Of a stretch of DNA of 64,000 bases, positions 54,697-63,253 are shown piece after piece. The stretch is from assembly GCF_025060755.1 (NCBI RefSeq), contig NZ_JANYUY010000048.1:1-64000 (forward strand), given 5' to 3'. The notes beneath the pieces are model-generated. The model was not told the DNA's origin and did no database searches. It saw only the letters and a program-made list of their open reading frames with translations. Each line of letters starts with the position of its first letter. Within the stretch, counting starts at the first letter, position 1. The DNA is from Paenibacillus doosanensis (lineage in GTDB: Bacteria; Bacillota; Bacilli; Paenibacillales; NBRC-103111). The translations under genes were made by a program, and so were the position numbers.

Positions 54697-55874
54697 GATT
54701 GTTTGAGCTTATTTATATGGCGATGCGCACCGTGGTCGGCAACCCGATGCGCACGCTGCTTACGATGCTGGGCGTGATCATCGGCGTCAGCTCGGTCGTG
54801 ACCCTCGTTTCCATCGGTCAAGGCACTTCTGCGGCGATCGAAAAGCAATACGAAGCGCTCGGCACGAACCTGATCGTCGTTAACGTCATGGGCGTCGGAC
54901 GCGCAACCCAGCTGGACTATAACGATTTGATGCAGCTGCAGCAGCTTCCGGAAATTGAGACGATCGCTCCGACGATTGTAAAAGGAAGCTCCAATATCAA
55001 ATACGATCGTACCCAGGAGAAATATACAGTCGTCGGCACGAACGAAAACTACTTAAGCCTGATGAAGGGGGAAATCGCCTCAGGGCGGTTCATCTCTCCC
55101 GCGGACCTCGAGTTTCGCAATCAGATAGCGGTGCTCGGCTCGACGGTCGCGGAAAAATATTTCGGCAGACTGGACCCGGTCGGCGAAGACATTAACATCG
55201 ACGGCGTCGTCTTCACCGTCGCCGGAGTAATTAAGGAGAAAGGCTCCAATATTAGCGGCGGCGTGTCTCTGGACGATTCCGTGTTCGTCCCTTTGATTAC
55301 CGCCCAGCGGTCCTTCAAGCTCGGAAGCATCCGCACCACTTATCTGGAGGCGCCGACCAAGGAACAATTGTCGCAAGCGCAAGCAACTATTACGCAGTAC
55401 TTGACGTATAAATTTAAAAGCGATTCCGGCTTCCAGGTACAAAACCAGGATGAACTGATGAAGGCTCGGGTCGCCGCTTCAAGCTCCCTGAACAATCAAT
55501 TGATCAGCGTCGCCTGCATCTCGCTGCTCGTCGGCGGCATCGGCATTATGAACATCATGCTTGTCACCGTCAGCGAACGAACCCGGGAGATCGGCATACG
55601 CAAATCGATCGGAGCCAAGCGCCGCAATATTCTGATGCAATTTCTGATCGAAGCTACGGTCATCAGCGGACTCGGCGGCATTGTCGGTCTGCTGCTCGGA
55701 TGCGGACTGTCGCTCGCCTGGCCTTATTTCAATCCCCAACAGGAGACTCAGCTGTCGTTCCAGGTCGGTCTGTATTCCTTCCTGTTCTCGGTCGGTGTCG
55801 GCATGATCTTCGGTCTGTATCCGGCCAACAAGGCATCCAAGCTCCGTCCGATCGACGCTCTTCGTACTGACTGA
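54693..55874 (+). CDS. MacB/YknZ-type ABC permease
   Basis: A 393-residue permease: one N-terminal helix (TLLTMLGVIIGVSSVVTLVS), a large extracytoplasmic MacB_PCD domain of about 230 residues (GTNLIVVNVMGVGRATQ onward), and three C-terminal helices of the FtsX domain (GGIGIMNIMLVTVSERTREI, GIRKSIGAKR). With the adaptor and ATPase it forms a tripartite-like exporter of the YknXYZ kind, which in B. subtilis protects against the SdpC toxin. Substrate here unknown. Confidence 0.93.
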   Translation: MRLFELIYMAMRTVVGNPMRTLLTMLGVIIGVSSVVTLVSIGQGTSAAIEKQYEALGTNLIVVNVMGVGRATQLDYNDLMQLQQLPEIETIAPTIVKGSSNIKYDRTQEKYTVVGTNENYLSLMKGEIASGRFISPADLEFRNQIAVLGSTVAEKYFGRLDPVGEDINIDGVVFTVAGVIKEKGSNISGGVSLDDSVFVPLITAQRSFKLGSIRTTYLEAPTKEQLSQAQATITQYLTYKFKSDSGFQVQNQDELMKARVAASSSLNNQLISVACISLLVGGIGIMNIMLVTVSERTREIGIRKSIGAKRRNILMQFLIEATVISGLGGIVGLLLGCGLSLAWPYFNPQQETQLSFQVGLYSFLFSVGVGMIFGLYPANKASKLRPIDALRTD

Positions 55875-55913
55875 CTAACGCTAGAGATAACGAAACATGG
55901 GAGGAGATTTCTG

Positions 55914-58211
55914 TTGAAACGCAAATCTAACAAACAATCGCTGCGGGCCCGGAGCACCGCGCTGCTCTGCACGCTTGCCGTCTGCACGACGCTGGTGGCC
56001 GGCCTGCCGACGGCTTCCGCCGGCAAACCGGGCGTGTTCATTGCAAACGATACTTACTTTACGCTAGAGAACGCTTCGTTCTCCGCGGGAGCGGATTCGT
56101 CCGCTCTGCAATTTTCCTTGAAGATGCATAACGGGAGCGGAAGCTCCATCGATTTCAACGGCTACGGCGTGCAAATCGTCGACAGCCAAGGCAACAGCTT
56201 CCCGGCCAAGCTGACAAGCAAGCAAAGCGCGCGCGTGAACGCGGGCCAAGACCAGCAGTTCAGCTTCGTGTCGCAAATGGGCAAAGGCGCGGATGCCAAC
56301 GATCTGAAGGTGCATCTGTTCGCCTGGGATTCCGGTTCCCCTTCGTTTATGCGCAGCATCGGCGACCTGCCTGTCTCCAGCGCTACGCCGAGTGCGAGCG
56401 GCTTGAACCCGGCCCAGCTGATGATCGTCTCTCTGAAGGATGTCGATGCGGATTATTCCCAGGATGCGCTTGTAGCGATGCGCCTCGGTCAAAGCTATCC
56501 GGTGACGGAGAACGGCACGCAGTATTTGTATACGGACTTGTATGTGCGCAACGCCGGCTCGGCGAGCTTCCAGCTCCCTTCCGGCTTGCTGTTCCGGCTG
56601 AAAGGCCCGGATTCGCTTACTTACGGCACCTCCGTTGTCGGCGGATCGCAGGAAACGCTGCTGCCCGACAAGCTGACGAAGCTTCGGCTGCGCACGGCGG
56701 TTCCGGAATCGGCCGATATCGATCCGTTCGTGCTTGAAGCCGTGCATACGGATACGGCCGGCGAAACTATCCTGGGCAGCGTTCCTTTGTCCGGCACGAC
56801 GGCGGCGGTGCCGCTCGGACAAGAGCAGCCTTACTCGTTGTACGGCACGGACAACGGTCTTAAGATCAAAGCCGAGCAATCGGTAGCCATCAAGCAAGCC
56901 GAAGGCGTACTGCTGCAAACGACGGTGAGCATCCATAACACCGGCTCGGCCACGGTCACCCTGCCGACGCTGACCGCTTCGTATCAGCTGGGCAAGGAAA
57001 GTCTGGACGCCGCCGTTCAGGACGTTTCCGTCCGCACCGGCTTCTTGACTCCGGATCAGACGGCCACGTATCAGTATTCGGTCGTTCTGCCGGACGGCAT
57101 CGATCCGAATACGGTGAAGCTGGCCTTGAAGGAGGCGGCTTCGAGCACTTCGAGCAGTTCGTCTACCGGCTCTTCGTCCGGCTCAAGCTCCAGCAGCTCG
57201 AACAATTCCAGCAGTTCCGGCAGTTCGAACAGCTCTAGCGGCTCGAACTCGAATAGCTCCGGCAGCTCGAGCTCCTCGTCCGGAAGCGGAAGCTCGTCAT
57301 CCGGCTCTTCGAGCTCGACGAGCTCAACGAAATCGAATACCGCCAGCTCCGGCAGTTCCAGCGCGGACAAATATCCGGTGATCTTGATCGATCTGAAGGG
57401 CATCCAGCAAACCGATAATGCCGGAGTGCAAGCGAAGCCTTATACCTTCGATACGCCGATGGTATTTGCGCCTAACGGCCTGATCGATAAAAACCTCGAC
57501 GTCTCTCTCGTCGAGATGCATATGCACGAGAATGAAGAATTCGGCTATAAGACCGTCATTGCCAAATACAAGCTGACGAATCGCGGCGCGAGCACGCTGT
57601 CCGTTCCGGACATCGGCACCGAGCTGGTCAACAGCGAGGGACTTGCGTTCTCCGGCACGAAGCAATCGAACACAGCCGAGACGATCATGCCGAATACGAG
57701 CTATGTCATCAGCTATTCCTACATGCTGCCGACCTCGGAAACGGGGCAGAATCTCGCCTTGAACATTATCGATCCTAAGACGGCCGCTCCGAACAAGCTG
57801 TCCATCGGCACCTATCAGGTAGCCGTTCAAAGAGAGTCGACCGACAATGTGATAAGCTTCTATCCATTCAAGGTGACCTTCAATTCGTACGCCATCGCTT
57901 CGCTGTACGATTCCGGCTACGTATACCAACTGAAGCTGGGACTGACGGTTGACCGGATGGATTCGGTCATCGTAGACCAGAACTTCTCCAAGATGGAGTT
58001 CGAGCTCGTTAACGGGCAAGGCGTCGTCATGGGATCTCAATCGTTCGGCTTCACAGGAGCTTCCAAGCTGACGACCGGAGATCAGAAAATTACGTTCAGC
58101 AATCTGAAAACCGAACAGTTCGATAATGAACTCACCATTAACGTATATGAAACGATCGAAACGCCGTCCGGCACGGTTCGCCGCCTGGTGAAGCAGCTCA
58201 AAGAAGATTAA
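55914..58211 (+). CDS. Large secreted protein with Ser-rich linker, unknown
   Basis: A 765-residue exported protein. The signal peptide (ALLCTLAVCTTLVAGL, cut near ASAGK) is followed by beta-rich repeats (LQFSLKMHNGSGSSIDFNGY; QTTVSIHNTGSATVTLP; YKLTNRGASTLSVPD), each an immunoglobulin-like 'unstructured to barrel' pattern. A Ser/Gly/Asn linker of about 70 residues covers residues 410-480. No catalytic motif or wall anchor is seen. TTG 55914 has GGAGGAG upstream. Placed 39 bases after the permease it belongs to the efflux operon, perhaps as an external partner. A terminator follows. Confidence 0.75.
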   Translation: MKRKSNKQSLRARSTALLCTLAVCTTLVAGLPTASAGKPGVFIANDTYFTLENASFSAGADSSALQFSLKMHNGSGSSIDFNGYGVQIVDSQGNSFPAKLTSKQSARVNAGQDQQFSFVSQMGKGADANDLKVHLFAWDSGSPSFMRSIGDLPVSSATPSASGLNPAQLMIVSLKDVDADYSQDALVAMRLGQSYPVTENGTQYLYTDLYVRNAGSASFQLPSGLLFRLKGPDSLTYGTSVVGGSQETLLPDKLTKLRLRTAVPESADIDPFVLEAVHTDTAGETILGSVPLSGTTAAVPLGQEQPYSLYGTDNGLKIKAEQSVAIKQAEGVLLQTTVSIHNTGSATVTLPTLTASYQLGKESLDAAVQDVSVRTGFLTPDQTATYQYSVVLPDGIDPNTVKLALKEAASSTSSSSSTGSSSGSSSSSSNNSSSSGSSNSSSGSNSNSSGSSSSSSGSGSSSSGSSSSTSSTKSNTASSGSSSADKYPVILIDLKGIQQTDNAGVQAKPYTFDTPMVFAPNGLIDKNLDVSLVEMHMHENEEFGYKTVIAKYKLTNRGASTLSVPDIGTELVNSEGLAFSGTKQSNTAETIMPNTSYVISYSYMLPTSETGQNLALNIIDPKTAAPNKLSIGTYQVAVQRESTDNVISFYPFKVTFNSYAIASLYDSGYVYQLKLGLTVDRMDSVIVDQNFSKMEFELVNGQGVVMGSQSFGFTGASKLTTGDQKITFSNLKTEQFDNELTINVYETIETPSGTVRRLVKQLKED

Positions 58212-58231
58212 TCTGCGGTAAGACGGCAGTA

Positions 58232-58282
58232 AGCCCCTCTCTCGGAACGCTTGAACTAAGCTTCCGGCGAGGGGCTTTTTTC
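58232..58282 (+). terminator. Terminator of the efflux operon
   Basis: AAGCCCCTC (58232-58240) pairs with GAGGGGCTT (58270-58278), with inner GGAACGCTT/AAGCTTCC, followed by TTTTTT. Confidence 0.9.
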
Positions 58283-58327
58283 ACTTTACCTTTGTATTAT
58301 CCGTTAAGCTTTGTTGTACCTGACCGC

Positions 58328-61300
58328 TTAGCGGGACAATTCCAGCAGCAGCGTCTTGATCTCATACGGCTTCAACTCCAGCCGGATCGCTCCGTCCTCC
58401 GCCTCCCGCTTATCCCCTGCCGGACGCTCCAACAGATCGCACTCCTGCCAGCTGCGGATCGTATAATCGCTGGTCAGCGCGATACGGCCCCGCTGCCCTC
58501 CGAATTCATGGAAGCGGATGACGACCCGCTCGTCGTCTTCGGCTTTTTTGACCGCATCGACATGGACATACCCGCCTTCGATGCGAAGCAAAGAACCGGG
58601 AGCCTGCACAGCCCCTTTACGGCCGATGAGCGGCGCATTCAAATCCCAAGCCTCCTGTACCGTCTCGCCATCGAGCCAATCCCCCTGATGCGGCAGCAAG
58701 GAATAAGTGAATTCGTGACGCCCCTGGTCGGCCTGCGGATCAGGCACCATCGCCGATTTCAGCAGCGTCAGCCGGATGACGTTATCTTTGATGTCATACC
58801 CGTATTTACAATCGTTCAACAAGCTTACGCCATATCCCCGTTCCGACAGATCCGCCCATTGATGGCCGACAACCTCGAATCTGGCAAAATCCCAGCTCGT
58901 GTTCCAATGCGTAGGGCGTTTGACATTGCCGAATTGAATATCGTACGTCGCTTCGGTAGAGCGGACCCGCACCGGGAATGCCGCCTTCAGCAGCTTGCGC
59001 CGCTCCTGCCAATCGATGACGGTACGGAAATCGATACGGCGGGAATGGGCATATACCGTCAGCTCCTGCTCCACCGTCGACGCCCCGTAGCTCCATACGA
59101 AACGGACCGACGCCCGAACCGCCCCTAGCTCGACCAGCTCGACGGATCGCAGCTCGCGGATTTCCTCCATTTTCTCCGTGTAAAATATATCGATATCCCA
59201 AGCCTCATGACGTCCCTTCGGCTTGTCCTCGAACACCTGCAGTACATTGCCCCGGGCTTCGTCGGCGAGCACCTCCCGTCCCGCTGACAGGTCCCAGATG
59301 GACACAAGCTGTCCCGCTTCGTTCCACTTCAGTCGATAGAACGGAGTGTCCATTCCGCCGTCATGAACTACAAACGGCGAAGCATCCGTACCGGAAGCAG
59401 GCGCCGCTGCCGAAGGCTTGAAATGAAGCCCGGCATACCCGAGAGACGGCGCTTCGCCGATCTGTACGAGCCATCCGGACGAAATTTTTTGGCTGGCCAA
59501 GCTCCGTCCCTGCGCATCCGTCCATTCGCCCTGCTCTGCCGCCGCGGCGCATTCCGGCTGCTCTGAGGCGATATGCGCAATCCCCCCTCGCGTCCAGCCC
59601 GCGCTGTTCCATACGGTGAAGACCGTAGGTTCCGCGGCCCGCAGCGCGCCCTCTTCAGAGCCCTGATGCAGCGGGCTGGACGCTGCGGCCCCATCCGGCG
59701 GCGTATTCACGGCGGCCAGCGCAGCTTCGGCTTCGCGGGCAGCTTGGCGCAGCAGCCGCTCCGCTTCCTCGTATTCGATTCGCGAATCTTCGTACACTTC
59801 ATGAATCGAGGAGCCCGGAATAATGTCGTGGAACTGATTGCGCAGCACGATTTTCCACGCTGCCGTCAGCGCTTCGTGCGCATAGCGGGACCAGTCTCCG
59901 CTCTGCAGGCCGCCGAGCACGCCCATCCATTCCGCTTCGCGCGCGAGCAGCTCGAGCTTGCGGTTCATCTTCTTGTTATACGCCTGGCTTGTGTAAGTGC
60001 CGCGATGCAGCTCCAGGTACAGCTCGCCGTCCCAGGTATGAACGTATTCCTTCGTCTCGGCGACCGTCCAGTGCAGCCGTTCGAAATATTCGTCGGCGCG
60101 GCCCGTCGTCACATGAGGTATGCCCGGCAGAGTGCTTAGCCTTCTGCGCAGTTCCAGCATGTCCCGCGTGACGCCGCCTCCGCCGTCCCCGTAACCGTAA
60201 GAGAGCAGCAGCTCGCGGTTCACCGCCTTGTCGCGGTACGTCTCCCAAATACCGGCCACCGACCGGGCCGTCACTTCGCCGTTATATGTATACAGCCAGC
60301 CTCCCGCGTCATCCGGCGTTGTAATAAAATGCGTCAAAACTTCCGTCCCGTCGATCCCCCTCCAGCGGAACGTATCATGCGGCATCCGGTTATATTGATT
60401 CCAGCTGATCTTCGTCGTCATGAACGTATCGATCCCGGATTTGCGCAATATTTGCGGCAGCGCCCAGCTGTAGCCGAAGACGTCCGGCAGCCATAAGTAT
60501 TTGCAGTCTACGCCGAACTCCTCTTTTAAAAAACGAGTGCCATACAGCAGCTGGCGCACGAGCGACTCCCCCGACGTCAGATTGCAGTCCGCCTCCAGCC
60601 ACATCCCGCCTCCGGCTTCCCAGCGCCCTTCGCGGACCCGTTCCTTGATCTGATCGTAAATGTCCGGGTAATCGTTCTTAATATACTCGTACAGCTGCGG
60701 CATCGTCTGCAAAAAAATATAATCCGGATACTTCTCCATCAGCCGCAGCACCGTAGAGAAAGAACGGGCCGCCTTCTCCCGCGTATGTTTGAGCCGCCAC
60801 AGCCACGCCACGTCGATATGCGTATGGCCGATGCAGCGAACGGTGACCGGATGCTGCTTGGGCAGTGCGGCCAGCGCTTCGTTCAGCCGCTCCGCGGCGG
60901 CGGCCACGGAGGCATAGAACGGCTCGGAGCCGGGATGCGACCAATCGACGAGCAGCAGCGCCTGATCGACCGCGGACAGCAGCAGCGCCCGTTCGGGGGC
61001 ATGCTCGTGCAGCTCCCGCACCGTCTCCAGCGCGGCCCGCGCGCTGTAATAGAGGTCGTCTGCGGCTTCGTCCAGCCAGCAGAGCTCTGCGCGCTCCAGC
61101 CGATGCTCCTGATCGGTATTCGGCCGATAGCCTCCGAGGCCCGACCAGAGCCGGAAGCATAGCTGCAGCGTAGAACCCGCTTGGCAGCCCTCGAAGAATA
61201 CCTCCCGATGATTCGAATCGACGCCTTGATAAGGGTGCCCGTTCACATAGAGCAGCGATTCGAAGCCGGAATTGTTGCCTCCGCCCGTCCGGCCAAAGTC

Positions 61301-61570
61301 GAATCGGCCTACAATCATGCGCCCTTCCCATTCGAAAGGCACTCGAACCTCGGCCGCGAGCCACAAATAACGGTCTTGTCCCGCCCAGCGATCGCCCAAT
61401 CTCATCACCGAAGCATCGGGATGAGCGCTCAACGGAAGCGCCGGGCGCGCGCCGACGGCCCCTTCCGGGTCTTCGAGACTCTCAAACACGGAGACGGGCT
61501 GCCTGTCGCGATAGCGAAACTCGGCCAGCTCCTTCACCCTTGCCGCCGTCTTTTCATATGTAAACCACAT
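58328..61570 (-). CDS. GH38 alpha-mannosidase
   Basis: A 1080-residue glycoside hydrolase of family 38, removing alpha-mannosyl residues. The zinc site is in GHTHIDVAWLWRLKHTREKA near residue 255 and the nucleophile Asp in YLWLPDVFGYSWALPQIL near 370, with HDIIPGSSIHEVY in the middle domain and beta-rich C-terminal domains. No signal peptide, so cytoplasmic. ATG 61570 is ten bases after GGGAG; the frame is open to 61606, across the LacI operator, making the later start more likely. Controlled by the adjacent LacI protein. Confidence 0.93.
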   Translation of the reverse strand: MWFTYEKTAARVKELAEFRYRDRQPVSVFESLEDPEGAVGARPALPLSAHPDASVMRLGDRWAGQDRYLWLAAEVRVPFEWEGRMIVGRFDFGRTGGGNNSGFESLLYVNGHPYQGVDSNHREVFFEGCQAGSTLQLCFRLWSGLGGYRPNTDQEHRLERAELCWLDEAADDLYYSARAALETVRELHEHAPERALLLSAVDQALLLVDWSHPGSEPFYASVAAAAERLNEALAALPKQHPVTVRCIGHTHIDVAWLWRLKHTREKAARSFSTVLRLMEKYPDYIFLQTMPQLYEYIKNDYPDIYDQIKERVREGRWEAGGGMWLEADCNLTSGESLVRQLLYGTRFLKEEFGVDCKYLWLPDVFGYSWALPQILRKSGIDTFMTTKISWNQYNRMPHDTFRWRGIDGTEVLTHFITTPDDAGGWLYTYNGEVTARSVAGIWETYRDKAVNRELLLSYGYGDGGGGVTRDMLELRRRLSTLPGIPHVTTGRADEYFERLHWTVAETKEYVHTWDGELYLELHRGTYTSQAYNKKMNRKLELLAREAEWMGVLGGLQSGDWSRYAHEALTAAWKIVLRNQFHDIIPGSSIHEVYEDSRIEYEEAERLLRQAAREAEAALAAVNTPPDGAAASSPLHQGSEEGALRAAEPTVFTVWNSAGWTRGGIAHIASEQPECAAAAEQGEWTDAQGRSLASQKISSGWLVQIGEAPSLGYAGLHFKPSAAAPASGTDASPFVVHDGGMDTPFYRLKWNEAGQLVSIWDLSAGREVLADEARGNVLQVFEDKPKGRHEAWDIDIFYTEKMEEIRELRSVELVELGAVRASVRFVWSYGASTVEQELTVYAHSRRIDFRTVIDWQERRKLLKAAFPVRVRSTEATYDIQFGNVKRPTHWNTSWDFARFEVVGHQWADLSERGYGVSLLNDCKYGYDIKDNVIRLTLLKSAMVPDPQADQGRHEFTYSLLPHQGDWLDGETVQEAWDLNAPLIGRKGAVQAPGSLLRIEGGYVHVDAVKKAEDDERVVIRFHEFGGQRGRIALTSDYTIRSWQECDLLERPAGDKREAEDGAIRLELKPYEIKTLLLELSR

Positions 61571-61604
61571 ATCAAGCTCACTCCCTCTTATTATTGGAAA
61601 TGCC

Positions 61605-61618
61605 ATAACACGTGTTAT
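61605..61618. promoter_or_regulatory. LacI-type operator ATAACACGTGTTAT, mannosidase side
   Basis: A perfect 14-bp palindrome lies 35 bases before the mannosidase start, identical to the one before the LacI gene. Confidence 0.85.
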
Positions 61619-61757
61619 AAAAAGTTGAAAAATAGCGCCGAAGTCACTCGGGAAGCGGCTCGACGTTTTCCTGACCTACTCGATTGCGCCATCTCCCCTG
61701 TCCTGCTCCTTACAGCCTCTCCTGCGCTTCAGCCGTTCCAAGCCTTCGCGGCACAAT

Positions 61758-62807
61758 TCATCGCCCCCGCTCCGCAGCCTCGCCTACGCTGTCCCGCTCT
61801 TCCAGAACAGCCGGTACCCAGATGCCGCTCGTATCGTCCAGCGGTCTTTGTCCGCCGATGTATTCCAGCAGCCGCTTCGCGGCAAGCCGTCCCATCTCCC
61901 GATACGGAACCTCCGTCGACGTAATGGCCGGAAACATATGCTGGTTGATGCGCTCCGTGTTATCGGATGCCATCACATGCAGCTCCCGGCCGACTTGTAT
62001 GCCGAGCAGCTGCGCGGCGCGGCATACATAGACTGCTCCGCGCGACCAATTGGTCAGTATCGCTGAACTCGCTCTATGCCGCTGCAGCCACTCCCGCCAG
62101 AACGGCTCGCGTTCCTTCCAAGGGCCGTCCGCAGCGGTATATACTTGCGGCTCCCATCCCCGTTCCGCCATCCAGTCTTCATAGGCGTTACGGCGCTGCC
62201 GGTCGCCCCAGCCGAGAGGAGTCCCCTGATGATGCAGCTCCAAATAAGCGGGAATCTGCCTGGTGCGGGCCGCGATGTAATCTAGGGCCCGCCGCACGCT
62301 CTCTTCGTAGTCCATCAGGACGGAAGCGATCTCCTCCGTGTCCGGATACCCTTCTACGGAAACATAGGGCAGGCGGTTTTCGTGAACGAGCTGCACCCAG
62401 CCTTCATGAACCTGATGCGGGCGGTCCAAGGCGACGACGCCGTCGATCCGGCGCTGCCGGAACAAATCGAGCAAGCCTTCGATACGCTGACTGTCGGAGC
62501 TTCCCGACGGATAGAGCAGCACATGGTAGCCGCAAGCCGCGCAGGCCGCCTGTATCCCTTCCAGCACCTGCAGAAACAAGGGATTGGCGACATTCCCGTA
62601 TGCGGCCAGACACTGGCTTCGCCCCGTCTTCATCCCTCTGGCCTGGGCGTCCACCTGATAATTCAATTCGCGGATAGCCTCAAGCACGGCCTTGCGCTTC
62701 TCTTCTCCTACGCCGATTCCTCGCGTGCCGTTCAATACGGCCGATACGACGCTGCGCGATACGCCTGCTCTTTTGGCCACATCAAAGCTGGTCACTCTTT
62801 TCGTCAT
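61758..62807 (-). CDS. LacI-family transcriptional regulator
   Basis: A 349-residue repressor. The HTH and hinge (TSFDVAKRAGVSRSVVSAVL, residues 5-24) and the sugar-binding type I domain (LFLQVLEGIQAACAACGYHV, IDGVVALDRP, VMASDNTERI) are clear. It lies directly upstream of the GH38 gene on the same strand, and both genes have the same 14-bp palindrome in front. It therefore probably represses the mannosidase and itself, relieved by a mannose-type sugar. Confidence 0.92.
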   Translation of the reverse strand: MTKRVTSFDVAKRAGVSRSVVSAVLNGTRGIGVGEEKRKAVLEAIRELNYQVDAQARGMKTGRSQCLAAYGNVANPLFLQVLEGIQAACAACGYHVLLYPSGSSDSQRIEGLLDLFRQRRIDGVVALDRPHQVHEGWVQLVHENRLPYVSVEGYPDTEEIASVLMDYEESVRRALDYIAARTRQIPAYLELHHQGTPLGWGDRQRRNAYEDWMAERGWEPQVYTAADGPWKEREPFWREWLQRHRASSAILTNWSRGAVYVCRAAQLLGIQVGRELHVMASDNTERINQHMFPAITSTEVPYREMGRLAAKRLLEYIGGQRPLDDTSGIWVPAVLEERDSVGEAAERGR

Positions 62808-62833
62808 GTCATGCTACACCTCTTACCTTGAAA

Positions 62834-62847
62834 ATAACACGTGTTAT
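62834..62847. promoter_or_regulatory. LacI-type operator ATAACACGTGTTAT, regulator side
   Basis: Second perfect copy of the 14-bp palindrome, 27 bases upstream of the LacI start codon; indicates autoregulation. Confidence 0.85.
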
Positions 62848-62866
62848 ATAAAAAGGCAACCCTTTT

Positions 62867-63253
62867 TCAGCTCCACTTAAGCCGAATAGGGTAAGAAGTC
62901 TTTTTGATGCTGATCAGTAATTTCGGATTTTCTCTAACCGGTAAGGTGTTGGCGGTTTCAGGAGGCTGTTCTTTGACAGCTATCGTTATTTCATTATTCT
63001 TTTCTTCGAATGAAACGATTTTTATCGTATATCCGCCGCTGTTTTTGACTCCGCTAGTCATTAAAATAAACGTACGATCATTTACGTTAAATTGCCCAAC
63101 CCCCTGTTGATCGCCTAACGTTTCGATTGCTATATTCAACTTGTTTTGCAGTTCCGGGTTGTTTGCGGCGGATTGAAAGCTGACGACCTCGTATGGGCCA
63201 GAGCAACTGTACAAAAACAAGGAAAATAGGGCAAACACTATGAACATCCTCAT
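62867..63253 (-). CDS. Small lipoprotein with PrcB-like domain
   Basis: A 128-residue lipoprotein. The signal MFIVFALFSLFLYSC holds a lipobox Cys. The mature part (FILMTSGVKNSGGYTIKIVS, ITIAVKEQPPETAN) resembles the PrcB C-terminal domain, in which a GY(T/R)I strand and a conserved Pro occur. ATG 63253 is chosen from AGGGG at six bases; three ATG codons stand close together. Locally lower G+C than its neighbours. Role unknown. Confidence 0.7.
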   Translation of the reverse strand: MRMFIVFALFSLFLYSCSGPYEVVSFQSAANNPELQNKLNIAIETLGDQQGVGQFNVNDRTFILMTSGVKNSGGYTIKIVSFEEKNNEITIAVKEQPPETANTLPVRENPKLLISIKKTSYPIRLKWS

